This document shows positions 27,896-36,180 of a stretch of DNA of 64,000 bases, piece after piece. This DNA is from Caulobacter sp. (GTDB taxonomy: Bacteria > Pseudomonadota > Alphaproteobacteria > Caulobacterales > Caulobacteraceae): the NCBI GenBank assembly GCA_017745235.1, contig JAGHZU010000001.1, forward strand, positions 1-64,000, read 5' to 3'. The translations under genes and the position numbers were made by a program. Position 1 is the stretch's first letter. The number at the start of each line of letters is the position of its first letter. The notes below the pieces were generated by a model. It was not told the origin of the DNA. It ran no database searches and was given only the letters and a program-made list of their open reading frames with translations.

Positions 27896-27974
27896 TCGTC
27901 GCCGCCAAACCTGGGGGACTCCGTCGCGCCCAACCCCATCGCGCGCGGGCGGAATCGATACTATATCTGCGGCC

Positions 27975-28997
27975 ATGTCCAAGCTCGAACCCCGCCACAC
28001 CCGCTGCCTGATCATCGGATCGGGTCCCGCCGGCTACACCGCCGCCATCTACGCCGCGCGCGCCCTGCTCAAGCCGGTGCTGATCGCCGGCATCCAGCCC
28101 GGCGGCCAGCTGACGATCACCACCGACGTCGAGAACTATCCCGGCTTCGCCGACGTGATCCAGGGCCCCTGGCTGATGGACCAGATGAAGGCCCAGGCCG
28201 AGCACATGGGCACGGAATTCGTCAGCGACATCGTGCTGAGCGCCGACCTCTCCAAGCGCCCCTTCCACCTGACCACCGACAGCGGCCAGGAGTGGTACGC
28301 CGAGACCCTGATCATCGCCACCGGCGCCCAGGCCAAGTGGCTGGGCCTGGAGAGCGAGAGCAAGTTCCAGGGCTTCGGCGTCAGCGCCTGCGCCACCTGC
28401 GACGGCTTCTTCTACCGCAACAAGGAAGTGATCGTGGTGGGCGGCGGCAACACGGCCGTCGAGGAAGCGCTGTTCCTGACCAACTTCGCCAGCAAGGTCA
28501 CCCTGGTGCACCGCAAGGACGAACTGCGCGCCGAGATGATCCTGCAGGAGCGCCTGAAGGCCCATCCCAAGATCGAGATCGTCTGGGACAGCGTGCTGGA
28601 CGAGGTGAAGGGCGACACTGATCCCCAGAACGGACAACCGGCGGGCGTCACCGGCGTGCGCCTGAAGAACGTCAAGACCGGCGAGACCCGCGACCTGGCC
28701 GCCGACGGCGTGTTCATCGCCATCGGCCACGCCCCGTCGTCGGAACTGTTCGCCGGCCAGCTGGAAACCGGCCCGGGCGGCTACCTGAAGGTCAAGCCGG
28801 GCTCGGCCTCGACCGCCATCGAGGGCGTCTACGCCGCCGGCGACGTGACCGACGACGTCTACCGCCAGGCCGTCACCGCCGCCGGCATGGGCTGCATGGC
28901 CGCCCTGGAGGCCGTGCGCTTCCTGGCCGAGGAAGACCATCGCAAGGCCCATCATCCGATCAGCCACCACGAGGCCGAGAAGATCGGCGTCTGGTAG
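27975..28997 (+). CDS. trxB: Thioredoxin reductase
   Basis: NADPH-dependent flavoenzyme that reduces thioredoxin. 340 residues: FAD site GSGPAGYTAA from Gly15, redox disulfide Cys139-Ala-Thr-Cys142 followed by DGFFY, NADPH site VVGGGNTAVEEALFL near 155, and the C-terminal FAD motif VYAAGDVTDDVYRQAVTAAG near 293. Standard length. It is a single gene with an AT-rich upstream stretch (ATACTATATC) that could be the -10 region. A CAGCCC-TGC-GGGCTG hairpin (29006-29020) follows the stop. Confidence 0.97.
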   Translation: MSKLEPRHTRCLIIGSGPAGYTAAIYAARALLKPVLIAGIQPGGQLTITTDVENYPGFADVIQGPWLMDQMKAQAEHMGTEFVSDIVLSADLSKRPFHLTTDSGQEWYAETLIIATGAQAKWLGLESESKFQGFGVSACATCDGFFYRNKEVIVVGGGNTAVEEALFLTNFASKVTLVHRKDELRAEMILQERLKAHPKIEIVWDSVLDEVKGDTDPQNGQPAGVTGVRLKNVKTGETRDLAADGVFIAIGHAPSSELFAGQLETGPGGYLKVKPGSASTAIEGVYAAGDVTDDVYRQAVTAAGMGCMAALEAVRFLAEEDHRKAHHPISHHEAEKIGVW

Positions 28998-29036
28998 GGC
29001 GCGGACAGCCCTGCGGGCTGCCGGAATGACGCTCGG

Positions 29037-29906
29037 CTAGGGCGCTTCCAGCAACCCCAGCCGCTTGCCGATCGCCTGATCGACCATCCGCTTGGGCAGC
29101 ACCTGGCCCAGCCAGAACTGGAACGGCTGGGGCGTGAGGGTGTAGCGGGTCTTGGGCCGGGGCGCCGTCAGGGCCGTGCGCACCGCCTGGCCGATCACCT
29201 CCGGCGCCAGGCCCGACTTGCCGATCGACAGCATGTAGGCCCGCAGCCGCTCCAGCGCCGGGGCGTAGACGGTCCCGGCGTAGGCGGCGGTGTCGATCTC
29301 GTCGGCCTTGTCCCAGATGGGCGTGGCCACCGCGCCCGGCGCGATCACCACCACGTCCACCCCGAACGGCAGCAGCTCGCGCCGCAGCGATTCCGACAGG
29401 CCCTCCAGCCCGAACTTGGTGGTGCAGTAGGGGGCCATGAACGGGTTGGCGTTGCGCCCCCCCACCGAGCCGATGTTGACGATCCGGCCAGGCGTTCCCC
29501 CGGCCGGCCCTCCCGCGGCCTTGCGCGCGCCCACCAGCGGGGCGAAGGCCTGGGTGGCGATCACCACGCCCGTCAGGTTGACGTCCAGCTGCTTGCGCCA
29601 CTCGTCCAGCGGCAGGTGCAGCAGCGGCCCGGCCACGGCCACGCCGGCGTTGTTGACCAGCCCGGCCAGGTTGGTCCCGCCCAGCACCGCCTCGACCTGC
29701 AGCGCAGCCTCGCGCACGGCCGCCTCGTCGGTGACGTCGAACAGCAGGGGCGTGACCCCATCGCCGAACGCCTGGACCAGCCGCTCGGCGTCCGCGCCCT
29801 TGCGCACGCTGCCGAAGACGTGGAAGCCGCTTTCGACCAGCACCTTGGTGGTGGCCCAGCCGATGCCGGTGGACGCGCCGGTGACGACGACGGATCGCTT
29901 GTTCAT
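29037..29906 (-). CDS. Short-chain dehydrogenase/reductase
   Basis: 289-residue classical SDR. Cofactor loop TGASTGIG at 9-16, NNAG near 91, and the catalytic YCTTK with a preceding Ser in NIGSVGG. The C-terminal region (TRYTLTPQPFQFWLGQVLP) resembles long-type SDRs acting on lipids or steroids; substrate not known. It is convergent with trxB and lies 46 nt downstream of pseG on the same strand, so it could be the last gene of the pse transcript. Confidence 0.9.
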   Translation of the reverse strand: MNKRSVVVTGASTGIGWATTKVLVESGFHVFGSVRKGADAERLVQAFGDGVTPLLFDVTDEAAVREAALQVEAVLGGTNLAGLVNNAGVAVAGPLLHLPLDEWRKQLDVNLTGVVIATQAFAPLVGARKAAGGPAGGTPGRIVNIGSVGGRNANPFMAPYCTTKFGLEGLSESLRRELLPFGVDVVVIAPGAVATPIWDKADEIDTAAYAGTVYAPALERLRAYMLSIGKSGLAPEVIGQAVRTALTAPRPKTRYTLTPQPFQFWLGQVLPKRMVDQAIGKRLGLLEAP

Positions 29907-29952
29907 GCCCCGCTCCCGCTAGTTTGCGGCAGGATGACCCAGGCGAACGCCG

Positions 29953-30978
29953 TTATCCAGCGGCGCGTGCGGCGATCAGGGCCAGGAAGCGCTCGGCCGC
30001 CCGCTCGGCCCCGTGTCCGTCGCAGGCCGCCGCAGCAGCCTCCGCCAGGCGCGCCCTCCGGCGCTCGTCGCCGGCCAGCTGGACGAAGGCCGCCGCCAGC
30101 TCGGCCTCGAAGCCTGGGGACGCGGCGTCCAGGGGTATGATCGCGCCGGCCTTGGCCAGGGCGTCCGTCGCCGGCCGCTGGTTGTCGGCCAGCACCACCT
30201 GCAGGGTCGGCAGGCCCAGCACGCAGCGCTCCCAGGCGGTCGAGCCGCCGGCCCCCACGGCCAGGTCGGCCTCCAAGGTCAGGCGCGGCATGTCCTGGGC
30301 GTCGACATGCAGCGCCACCCGCGTGTCCCGGGCGGCCAGTTCGCGCAGCAGCGGCAGGCTGGGCGCGCCCGAACCCGCGACGACGTCCAGCGCCACGTCG
30401 CCCAGGTGGGGCAGCAGGGCCTGGACCACCCTGCCGGTGATCGCCCCGACGTCCGTCAGGCCCAGCGACACCAGGGCCCGGCGGACCGGCGCCTGGGCCG
30501 CCCGCCGGGCCAGGGCCGCCTCGCGCAAGGCCGTGAAGGCCGGCCGCACCGGGGCGAAGGCTGCGCCCAGCATCAGCTCGGCCCCGTCCGGAACCAGGCC
30601 CGCATAGTCGGCGGCCCGCCGGGCCGGGCCGGAATCCAGCACCAGGTCGGCGGCCAGCGGCCGGTTCGCCAGGTCGTCCACCACCATCGTCGGCCGTCCG
30701 TTCGCGATCGCGCGGTGCTCGGGCGCGGCCAGGCCGTAGTGGTCGATGACGACCGCGTCGAAGTCGTCGCCGGCCCTGTCCGTCGTCTCGTCCGGCGTCC
30801 GCGCCGCGGCGGGCGCGAAGGCGTCCAGGATCGCCGCCGCCGCCGGCGTGGCCCGGAACACGCACACAGCGCCCCGGGCCTCCAGCGCCCGGGCCAGGGT
30901 CAGGTCGCGCATCACGTGACCGCCGCCCACCGCGGGGCCGGCGTCGGGGACAAAGAGAATGCGGGGACGAGCGGTCAT
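29953..30978 (-). CDS. pseG: UDP-2,4-diacetamido-trideoxy-altropyranose hydrolase
   Basis: Removes UDP in the step before PseI. 341 residues, GT-B-like fold. GGGHVMRDL at 18-26 holds the likely catalytic His21; VIDHYGL near 91 and GAGGSTAWERCVLGLP near 245 form the UDP site. The ATG follows GGAGCGGGGAAGCG. Equivalent to FlmD of the Caulobacter flagellin glycosylation set. It is 52 nt downstream of the pseF-like gene. Confidence 0.9.
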   Translation of the reverse strand: MTARPRILFVPDAGPAVGGGHVMRDLTLARALEARGAVCVFRATPAAAAILDAFAPAAARTPDETTDRAGDDFDAVVIDHYGLAAPEHRAIANGRPTMVVDDLANRPLAADLVLDSGPARRAADYAGLVPDGAELMLGAAFAPVRPAFTALREAALARRAAQAPVRRALVSLGLTDVGAITGRVVQALLPHLGDVALDVVAGSGAPSLPLLRELAARDTRVALHVDAQDMPRLTLEADLAVGAGGSTAWERCVLGLPTLQVVLADNQRPATDALAKAGAIIPLDAASPGFEAELAAAFVQLAGDERRRARLAEAAAAACDGHGAERAAERFLALIAARAAG

Positions 30979-31030
30979 CGCTTCCCCGCTCCGTTGATCC
31001 CCGCGGAGGCGAGGCGTGGCCGCTCCGCGC

Positions 31031-31774
31031 TCACAGCCGTCGCGCCCCGCCGAACGTGGCCAGGTCCTCGCGCCCCGCCAGGAACGCCCGCACCTCGGCC
31101 GTGCCGAACGCCGGGTTCTCCGGATAGAGCGCGTCATAGACCGCCGCGGCGAAGGCGTAGTCGGCGGGAGACTCCACCGCCCAGGCCACCGCGCCCTGGT
31201 CCGGCTGGGCCAGCAGGGCGCGGGAGGCCCAGCGGGCGAGGGGCGGCGGAGCATCGGGGGCGCCGGCCGCGCGCAGGCGCAGGGCCGCGCCCTCGGCCGC
31301 CAGCCGGCGCAGGCCGTCGGCGGTGACCACCTCTACGCCCTGGCCCCTGGGGCTGGCCGCCCCGGGGGCGCGGTTGGTGGTGTGGTCGGCGCTTTCCGAG
31401 ACATGCAGGTCCAGGACGGCGTCGATCAGGTCGGGATCGATCAGGGGGCTGTCATCGGCCACCCGCAGCACATGGTCGGCGGGCCAGGCGTCCAGCGCGC
31501 CTGTCAGCCGCGCCAGCTCGTCGTGGGCGGGACCGCGATGGACGGCGATCGCCTCGCGCCGCACCACGGCCTCCAGGGCGTCGTCGGCGGGGTCGGTGGT
31601 GGTCGAGACCACGATGCGGTCGATGCGCCGCGACCGCGCCATCCGCTCGATCTGGCGCACCAGCAGCGGCGCGCGCGCCAGCGGCATCGACGGCCGCCCG
31701 GGCAGGCCGGGCCAGCCCATGCGGGATTGGATGACGGCGAGGATCAGCGGCGGGCGAACCTGTTGGCCAGCCAC
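31031..31774 (-). CDS. Cytidylyltransferase-family protein, PseF/SpsF-like
   Basis: Probably activates pseudaminic acid with CMP. 247 residues, nucleotidyltransferase fold: AVIQSRMGWPGLPGRP near 13-28, RIVVSTTTDPADD near 53, VLRVADDSPLIDPDLID near 100. The usual S-T-R-L-P-G-K of the nucleotide loop is replaced by GWPGLPGRP, so the lysine is an arginine. GTG 31774 is the only standard start before the conserved IQSRMG. It lacks a good ribosome-binding site of its own and overlaps a 31-codon ORF that has one. Confidence 0.8.
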   Translation of the reverse strand: MAGQQVRPPLILAVIQSRMGWPGLPGRPSMPLARAPLLVRQIERMARSRRIDRIVVSTTTDPADDALEAVVRREAIAVHRGPAHDELARLTGALDAWPADHVLRVADDSPLIDPDLIDAVLDLHVSESADHTTNRAPGAASPRGQGVEVVTADGLRRLAAEGAALRLRAAGAPDAPPPLARWASRALLAQPDQGAVAWAVESPADYAFAAAVYDALYPENPAFGTAEVRAFLAGREDLATFGGARRL

Positions 31775-31839
31775 GAGGCCGGCAGGGTCAGCGGCGCGCC
31801 CGCGAGCAGAATGAGGATGGCTTGGGCGAACGGGTCCAT
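31744..31839 (-). CDS. 31-residue ORF overlapping the pseF-like start
   Basis: Not a recognised protein. It starts MDPFAQAILILLAG and ends ANRFARR: one hydrophobic stretch with a basic tail, so it could be a tiny membrane protein. An excellent ribosome-binding site (GGAGG, 5-6 nt before the ATG) belongs to it rather than to the pseF-like gene, which it overlaps by 31 nt in another frame. It may be a real microprotein or an upstream ORF that couples translation of pseF. Confidence 0.45.
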   Translation of the reverse strand: MDPFAQAILILLAGAPLTLPASWLANRFARR

Positions 31840-31936
31840 TCAGTCCTCCACGCGGGTCGGAGCATAGTGCAGCAGGGTTTGCAGGACAAGGAAGCCGCCT
31901 CCCGCCAGGGCTCAGCGGAGTACGGACCCCGGGACT

Positions 31937-33475
31937 TCAGAAACCCCGCTCGAACGCCTCGAAGGCCGTCTCCAGCCGCTGCTGGGCCGCGGCCTTGGGG
32001 CTCCTGGCCAGGAAGGCGTCGCAAGACGCGCCCGGCTTGACGCAGGCGGCCACGCGGGCGCGCCCCACCGAGGTCCACAGGCTGTCGCCGGGCAGGAAGG
32101 CGTATTCCAGGCTGTCGCGGGCGAGAGCCTTCAGGTCGCGGTAGCCCAGGCCCTGCTCCGTGGCCGCGCGCAGGTACTCGTTGGTCATGTCGATGCGCGA
32201 GACGCCCTCGTCGTCGGTGGACAGCACCACCGGCACGCCGGCCTTGCGGTAGAGGGCCAGCGGGTGCTCGGCCCCCTTCACGCCCAGGATGACGTCGTTG
32301 CTGGTCAGGTTGATCTCGACGGCCACCCTGTCGCGCGCCATGCGGGCCAGAAGAGCCTGGGCGCCGTCCTCGTAGGCGATGTCGACGCCGTGGCCGATGC
32401 GGCGGGCGCCGGCCGTCTCGACGGCCTCGCGGATGTGGAAGGTCAGGTCGCGCGGCGGGACCAGGCCCAGGGTCAGCTCGCCCGCATGCAGGGCCAGCTT
32501 CACCTTCGGATGGCGAGCGGACAGGAAGCGGAACATCCGCATGTGCAGCGAATAGTCGGCCAGGGACGTGGGATCGTCCTCGGGATTGACGATGTTGACG
32601 CCCACGAAGCGCGGGTCGGCCTCGGCCAGGGCGAAGGCGGCGGCCATCTGGGCGAAGGCGAAGCCGGCCGGCTGGGCGCGCTCGACGAAGGGCTGGTAGC
32701 CCAGGACCACCGCGCACGGGCCGGCGGCCGGACGGGCCGCGCCGCCGCAGCCCTGAAGGCGGTCGGCCTCGCGCTCGTCGGCGTCCATCTCGCGGCGCGA
32801 GGCCTCGACCATCGCCGCCAGGCCCGGCTGCAGCGCCTTGAAACTGGCCTCGAGATCGCCGGTCCAGTCCTTCTGGTGGTCCACGGCGAAGGCGCGCAGG
32901 GCGTTGGGATTGGTCGAGCTCTCGACGTACAGCACCCCGTCGCCGGCGGCGTACTCGCGGGTGACGGCCAGCATGGCCCCGCCGTTGCGCACGGCCGAGG
33001 CGGCGAAGCGCTCGAACGTCGAGAAGAACTGGTCGTGGCCCGAGGCCGCGGCGGCCGGGTCGGGCGTGTAGTTGCGCACCGACAGGGCGTTGATGGCGCG
33101 GTTGTAGAGGGCCGGGTCACGGCGGCCCAGGTCCCTGGCCGCGACCTTGTCCTTGCCGTCGCAGGGACCGTCGGCGATCGCGGGCTGGGCCCCGGTGGTC
33201 ACGCACTGGCCGTCGGCCCCGGCCCAGGCCAGGAAGTCCTCGGCGTAGGGCGCGCCCCACAGGTGGTTGTGCAGGTCGCCGCCCTTGGGCATGCCGCGCA
33301 GGAACAGGCGCAGGGCGGCCCGGTCATGGACGACGGCGTCGAAGCGGGCGGCGGCGCGGGCCTCGGGCGTGGGGGAAGCGGCGGCGGGCGAGGCCCCGGC
33401 CGGGCTCCCGACCATCGCCAGCAGCGCCCCGGCGTAGATCGCCAGACCTCCGAACCCTCGCCTGCTCCCGGCCAT
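31937..33475 (-). CDS. Exported adenosine deaminase-family protein
   Basis: 512 residues with an N-terminal signal peptide (MAGSRRGFGGLAIYAGALL..., cleaved near AGA), so probably periplasmic. The metal-hydrolase site is complete: His69-Asn-His71 in GGDLHNHLWG, HAGE (about 328), GHGVDI (about 361) and STDDEG (about 426). Family members deaminate adenosine or related nucleosides. Bacterial adenosine deaminases are usually cytoplasmic and near 340 residues; the export and an extra domain of about 150 residues with Cys pairs recall secreted ADA-type growth factors. ATG 33475 follows GAGGGGGG. Confidence 0.88.
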   Translation of the reverse strand: MAGSRRGFGGLAIYAGALLAMVGSPAGASPAAASPTPEARAAARFDAVVHDRAALRLFLRGMPKGGDLHNHLWGAPYAEDFLAWAGADGQCVTTGAQPAIADGPCDGKDKVAARDLGRRDPALYNRAINALSVRNYTPDPAAAASGHDQFFSTFERFAASAVRNGGAMLAVTREYAAGDGVLYVESSTNPNALRAFAVDHQKDWTGDLEASFKALQPGLAAMVEASRREMDADEREADRLQGCGGAARPAAGPCAVVLGYQPFVERAQPAGFAFAQMAAAFALAEADPRFVGVNIVNPEDDPTSLADYSLHMRMFRFLSARHPKVKLALHAGELTLGLVPPRDLTFHIREAVETAGARRIGHGVDIAYEDGAQALLARMARDRVAVEINLTSNDVILGVKGAEHPLALYRKAGVPVVLSTDDEGVSRIDMTNEYLRAATEQGLGYRDLKALARDSLEYAFLPGDSLWTSVGRARVAACVKPGASCDAFLARSPKAAAQQRLETAFEAFERGF

Positions 33476-33566
33476 CGCCCTGCCCCCCTCGCAACGGCCT
33501 CCTGTTGCAAGGTGATTTGCCGCGCTTGGCAAATGCTGGTCGCGCGGGACGGCGGGTCCCGGGGGC

Positions 33567-34904
33567 TTACGCCACCTTCAGCGGCAGTTCGCGCGTGGGG
33601 GCCGCGCCGATCGGGCTGGGCATCATGCTGGTGATGGCCGGACCGGAGACGAAGCGCAGGCCGGCGGCGCGGCAGGCCTCCAGCTCGCGGGCGTCGCGCA
33701 CGTTGGTGACCGCCTGGCGCACGCCCTTGCCGCGATACGAGGCCTGGGCGGCGGCGAACCGGGCGATGGCCTCGATGCGCTGGCGCGGATCATCGCCCGT
33801 CAGGGCCAGGCTGATGCTGCCCGCCAGGTCGCCCGGCAGGGTGGCCACGGGAAAGCTGGGATCGGCGATGTTCAGGTCGATATGGGCGAAGGTCGGCCGC
33901 AGGAAGTCGCGGATCTGGGCCAGCAGGCCCAGCGACGGCTCGCGCGGGGTATCGTAGACGGTCGCGCCCAGGCGGCCCTGCATGTCCAGCGGATAGCGCG
34001 ACATGCGGCGCTTGTAGGCCTCCTGCGAGGCGGGCGTCGTGAGGTTCCAGAAGCTGAACGGCAGGAACAGCATGCCCGCCTCGGCCGACTTGCCGAATGC
34101 GCTCTGGGCGTCGTTCAGGCAGGTCATGTCACGGGTCAGCAGGGCCGCGTCGTCCTCGGGGCGGGGCTTTTCCAGGTCGGCCAGCAGGCCGATCACCGCG
34201 CCGACGAAGGCTTCCGAGGGCGGATGATAGAGGCCCCACCAGCCGGTGGAGGGCGGCGGGGGCGGCTTGATCTCGGCCTTGGGCTTGGGCGCGGGCGGGG
34301 GGGCGACCGGCTTGGCCGCGGCCTTGGCGGACGCCGGCTTCGGCGCGGCCTCGGCCTTGGGCGCCGGCGCGGACTTGGCGGCGGCGGGCTTGGGATCGGG
34401 GGTGATCGGCGCGGCGGTTGCGCCGGCCGCGGCCGGCGCGGGAACCTCGACCGTCGCCACGGCGGATTCGGGCGCGGCCTCCTGGGCGCTGGGAACGGCG
34501 CGGATCTCCTCGGCGGTGATCACCTGCACGTGGCCGGCGGGACCGTCGTAGCCTCGGCCGGCGATCAGGCCGGCCAGCTGGGCCTGGGAAAGGCTGGCGA
34601 ACTGCAGGACGGCGGTCTCGTCGCCCTCGAAGGTCATCAGGCAGACCTGGCCGGCCTTGCGGCCAGGGAAGAGGCCCGACTCCAGCTCGACCGCCAGGGC
34701 CTGCATCTCCTCGGGGTCCAGGCGCTCGGCTCGGGTGTCGGCCAGCACGAAGGCCAGCGGCGCGACCGCGCCATAGCGGCGAGGAGCCTTCCAGCGGTGC
34801 TTCAGATAGAGGTCGGCGGCCGCCTCCACCTGGGCGGTGGAGACCCGGCCGGGGCCCGAGGCGTCCTCGGCGATCAGAATTCTCAAGCACGCGATAGCGG
34901 TCAT
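33567..34904 (-). CDS. Two-domain protein with Ala/Pro/Lys linker, possible degenerate EAL
   Basis: 445 residues in three parts. Residues 1-125 form a small alpha/beta domain. About 126-215 is a low-complexity linker rich in Ala, Pro and Lys. The C-terminal 220 residues include MLFLPFSFWNLTTP, IDLNIADPSF and QAVTNVRDARELEACRAAG...FVSGPAI. These follow the strand-helix order of EAL domains (the last block resembles the EGVE...G...QG region), but the EAL motif and metal ligands are absent. If the fold is right it would be a non-catalytic sensor or scaffold. No signal peptide is seen. Confidence 0.75.
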   Translation of the reverse strand: MTAIACLRILIAEDASGPGRVSTAQVEAAADLYLKHRWKAPRRYGAVAPLAFVLADTRAERLDPEEMQALAVELESGLFPGRKAGQVCLMTFEGDETAVLQFASLSQAQLAGLIAGRGYDGPAGHVQVITAEEIRAVPSAQEAAPESAVATVEVPAPAAAGATAAPITPDPKPAAAKSAPAPKAEAAPKPASAKAAAKPVAPPPAPKPKAEIKPPPPPSTGWWGLYHPPSEAFVGAVIGLLADLEKPRPEDDAALLTRDMTCLNDAQSAFGKSAEAGMLFLPFSFWNLTTPASQEAYKRRMSRYPLDMQGRLGATVYDTPREPSLGLLAQIRDFLRPTFAHIDLNIADPSFPVATLPGDLAGSISLALTGDDPRQRIEAIARFAAAQASYRGKGVRQAVTNVRDARELEACRAAGLRFVSGPAITSMMPSPIGAAPTRELPLKVA

Positions 34905-35170
34905 GGGCCGCTAAACTAGCGCCGAAGGCTTGGCGAATTCTTTACAGGAAAAGGGGAAACGCGATCTTTACCTCGAAAATCGCCGTTCTTCAGAAATCGC
35001 GACGATTGGACGCGGTAGAGCGCGAGAAATGAGCCTTCGTCCCGCGCGCAACCCGGTTCCGCATAGGGGGCGCGTCGAGAAATCCAGCCTTCCGGCTTCC
35101 ACGCGCCGCAGCGGACGACAGGATGCTCCCGCCCGTAGAACTGAACGCCGGGCGCGGTCGGAATTTTGAA

Positions 35171-35186
35171 TTCATGGCGCCATGAA
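35171..35186. promoter_or_regulatory. Perfect 16-base palindrome upstream of csp
   Basis: TTCATGGCGCCATGAA, about 190 nt before the cold-shock start and inside the A+T-rich stretch. It fits a dimeric regulator's operator. No regulator gene is adjacent. Confidence 0.45.
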
Positions 35187-35343
35187 AATAAATATCTCTC
35201 GCTAATTCGCCGGCAGCGTGCAAATATTGTGGCATCGAATATCGCCTTGGCTTCGGTTGCTCTCCAGGTTTTGATCTCCGGATCGAGCTCCGAGTCCGCC
35301 CCCTGATCCTCTCGAATTTGATCTCGCGCCGGGTATTCCGCGC

Positions 35344-35372
35344 GAGAACACTCGCACCTGAAAGGTGTTCTC
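35344..35372 (+). promoter_or_regulatory. Alternative hairpins covering the csp ribosome-binding site
   Basis: GAGAACAC (35344-35351) pairs with GTGTTCTC (35365-35372), whose last base touches the ATG. Inside lies a competing stem, CACCT-GAA-AGGTG (35355-35367). Both stems occupy part of the AAAGGTG ribosome-binding site and they cannot form together. This may be a temperature- or protein-responsive switch. Confidence 0.5.
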
Positions 35373-35582
35373 ATGACTTTTGGCACTGTTAAGTGGTTCA
35401 ACGCCACCAAGGGCTTCGGCTTCATCCAGCCCGACAACGGCGGCCCGGACGTGTTCGTCCATGCGTCGGCCGTCGAGCGCTCCAGCCTCGGCACGCTGCA
35501 GGAGGGGCAGAAGGTCGGCTTCGAGCTCGAGCGCGACCAGCGCAGCGGCAAGACGTCGGCCGGCCAGCTCCAGGCCGCCTAG
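35373..35582 (+). CDS. Cold-shock domain protein (CspA family)
   Basis: 69 residues, one OB-fold cold-shock domain. RNP1 is KGFGFIQ (13-19) and RNP2 is VFVHASAV (27-34), both intact; it begins [17 protein letters not shown]. Such proteins bind single-stranded RNA/DNA and melt mRNA structure. The start region can fold into alternative hairpins. The next gene is a DUF6481-like protein, often seen beside csp genes in alphaproteobacteria. Confidence 0.96.
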   Translation: MTFGTVKWFNATKGFGFIQPDNGGPDVFVHASAVERSSLGTLQEGQKVGFELERDQRSGKTSAGQLQAA

Positions 35583-35642
35583 GCAGTTGCTCTCCGCGCC
35601 GCAGGGGGCGGAGAGCGCTTTCTCCTCCAGACGAAAGCCATC

Positions 35643-35972
35643 GTGGCCAACAGACCCCATGACCATTTCGCCGATCGGCTTTCGACCGCGGCCGCAGCCC
35701 GCAGCGCATTGACGGCCGCGTTCAAGCCCAAGCCGGCGCAACCGGCGACCGGGCCAATCGACAGGGCCGGCGAGCGCGCCGCGCGCCTCGAACAGGTTCG
35801 AGACGAGCGCGCCAAGGCCAAAGCGGCGCGCAAGGCGGCCACGCTCGCCGACCAGGAAGCCGCGGCGCTGAGCGCCAAGCGCGACGACCGTAAGGAGCGC
35901 AAGGCGCTTTCCGCCACCGAGGCCAAGGCCAAGCGCGATGCGCGCTACGCCGCCCGCCAGGCGCGGCGGTAG
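35643..35972 (+). CDS. DUF6481-like basic coiled-coil protein
   Basis: 109 residues starting at GTG 35643. Almost the whole second half (about 45-109) is Ala/Lys/Arg/Glu-rich and predicted helical (AERAARLEQVRDERAKAKAA), strongly basic. It lies 60 nt after csp on the same strand. Similar small basic proteins accompany cold-shock genes in related bacteria; a nucleic-acid-binding or stress role is inferred only. The low-complexity composition makes homology hard to judge. Confidence 0.72.
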   Translation: MANRPHDHFADRLSTAAAARSALTAAFKPKPAQPATGPIDRAGERAARLEQVRDERAKAKAARKAATLADQEAAALSAKRDDRKERKALSATEAKAKRDARYAARQARR

Positions 35973-35980
35973 GCCGCTCG

Positions 35981-36133
35981 ATGGCGCGGCCCCCGAACTA
36001 CCGGCACGAACGCAGCGAGCGCTTGCGCATCAAGGCGGACAGGATCGCCGAAAAGGCGGCGGCCAAGGCCCAGGCCCGCGCGGCCGATCGAACGCCCCCG
36101 CCGGCATCCGCCGGCCGGACCGACGAACCGTGA
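35981..36133 (+). CDS. 50-residue basic protein
   Basis: Starts MARPPNYRHERSERLRIK and continues as an Ala/Lys/Arg helix before a Pro-rich end. It begins 8 nt after the preceding stop, with GGTAGG upstream. The PPNYR-HERSER start is not repetitive and looks like a real coding start. It shares the Arg/Lys/Ala style of its neighbour. Function unknown. Confidence 0.6.
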   Translation: MARPPNYRHERSERLRIKADRIAEKAAAKAQARAADRTPPPASAGRTDEP

Positions 36134-36180
36134 GATCACGCCATGGATCGCCATGGCGAAACCCTTCGAAACCCGCCCCG

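Larger units (their letters stand above)
34905..35372. other. Gene-free upstream region of the cold-shock gene
   Basis: 468 bases without a supported gene. The part from about 35160 to 35240 is clearly more A+T-rich than its surroundings and probably contains the csp promoter. Two structured elements are listed separately: a 16-base palindrome and a hairpin at the csp start. No tRNA or small ORF with a ribosome-binding site was found. Confidence 0.5.

Noticed and set aside
35181..35372. Possible small RNA or riboswitch upstream of csp
   Set aside because: No conserved riboswitch motif is recognisable; only the palindrome and the start-site hairpin can be supported.
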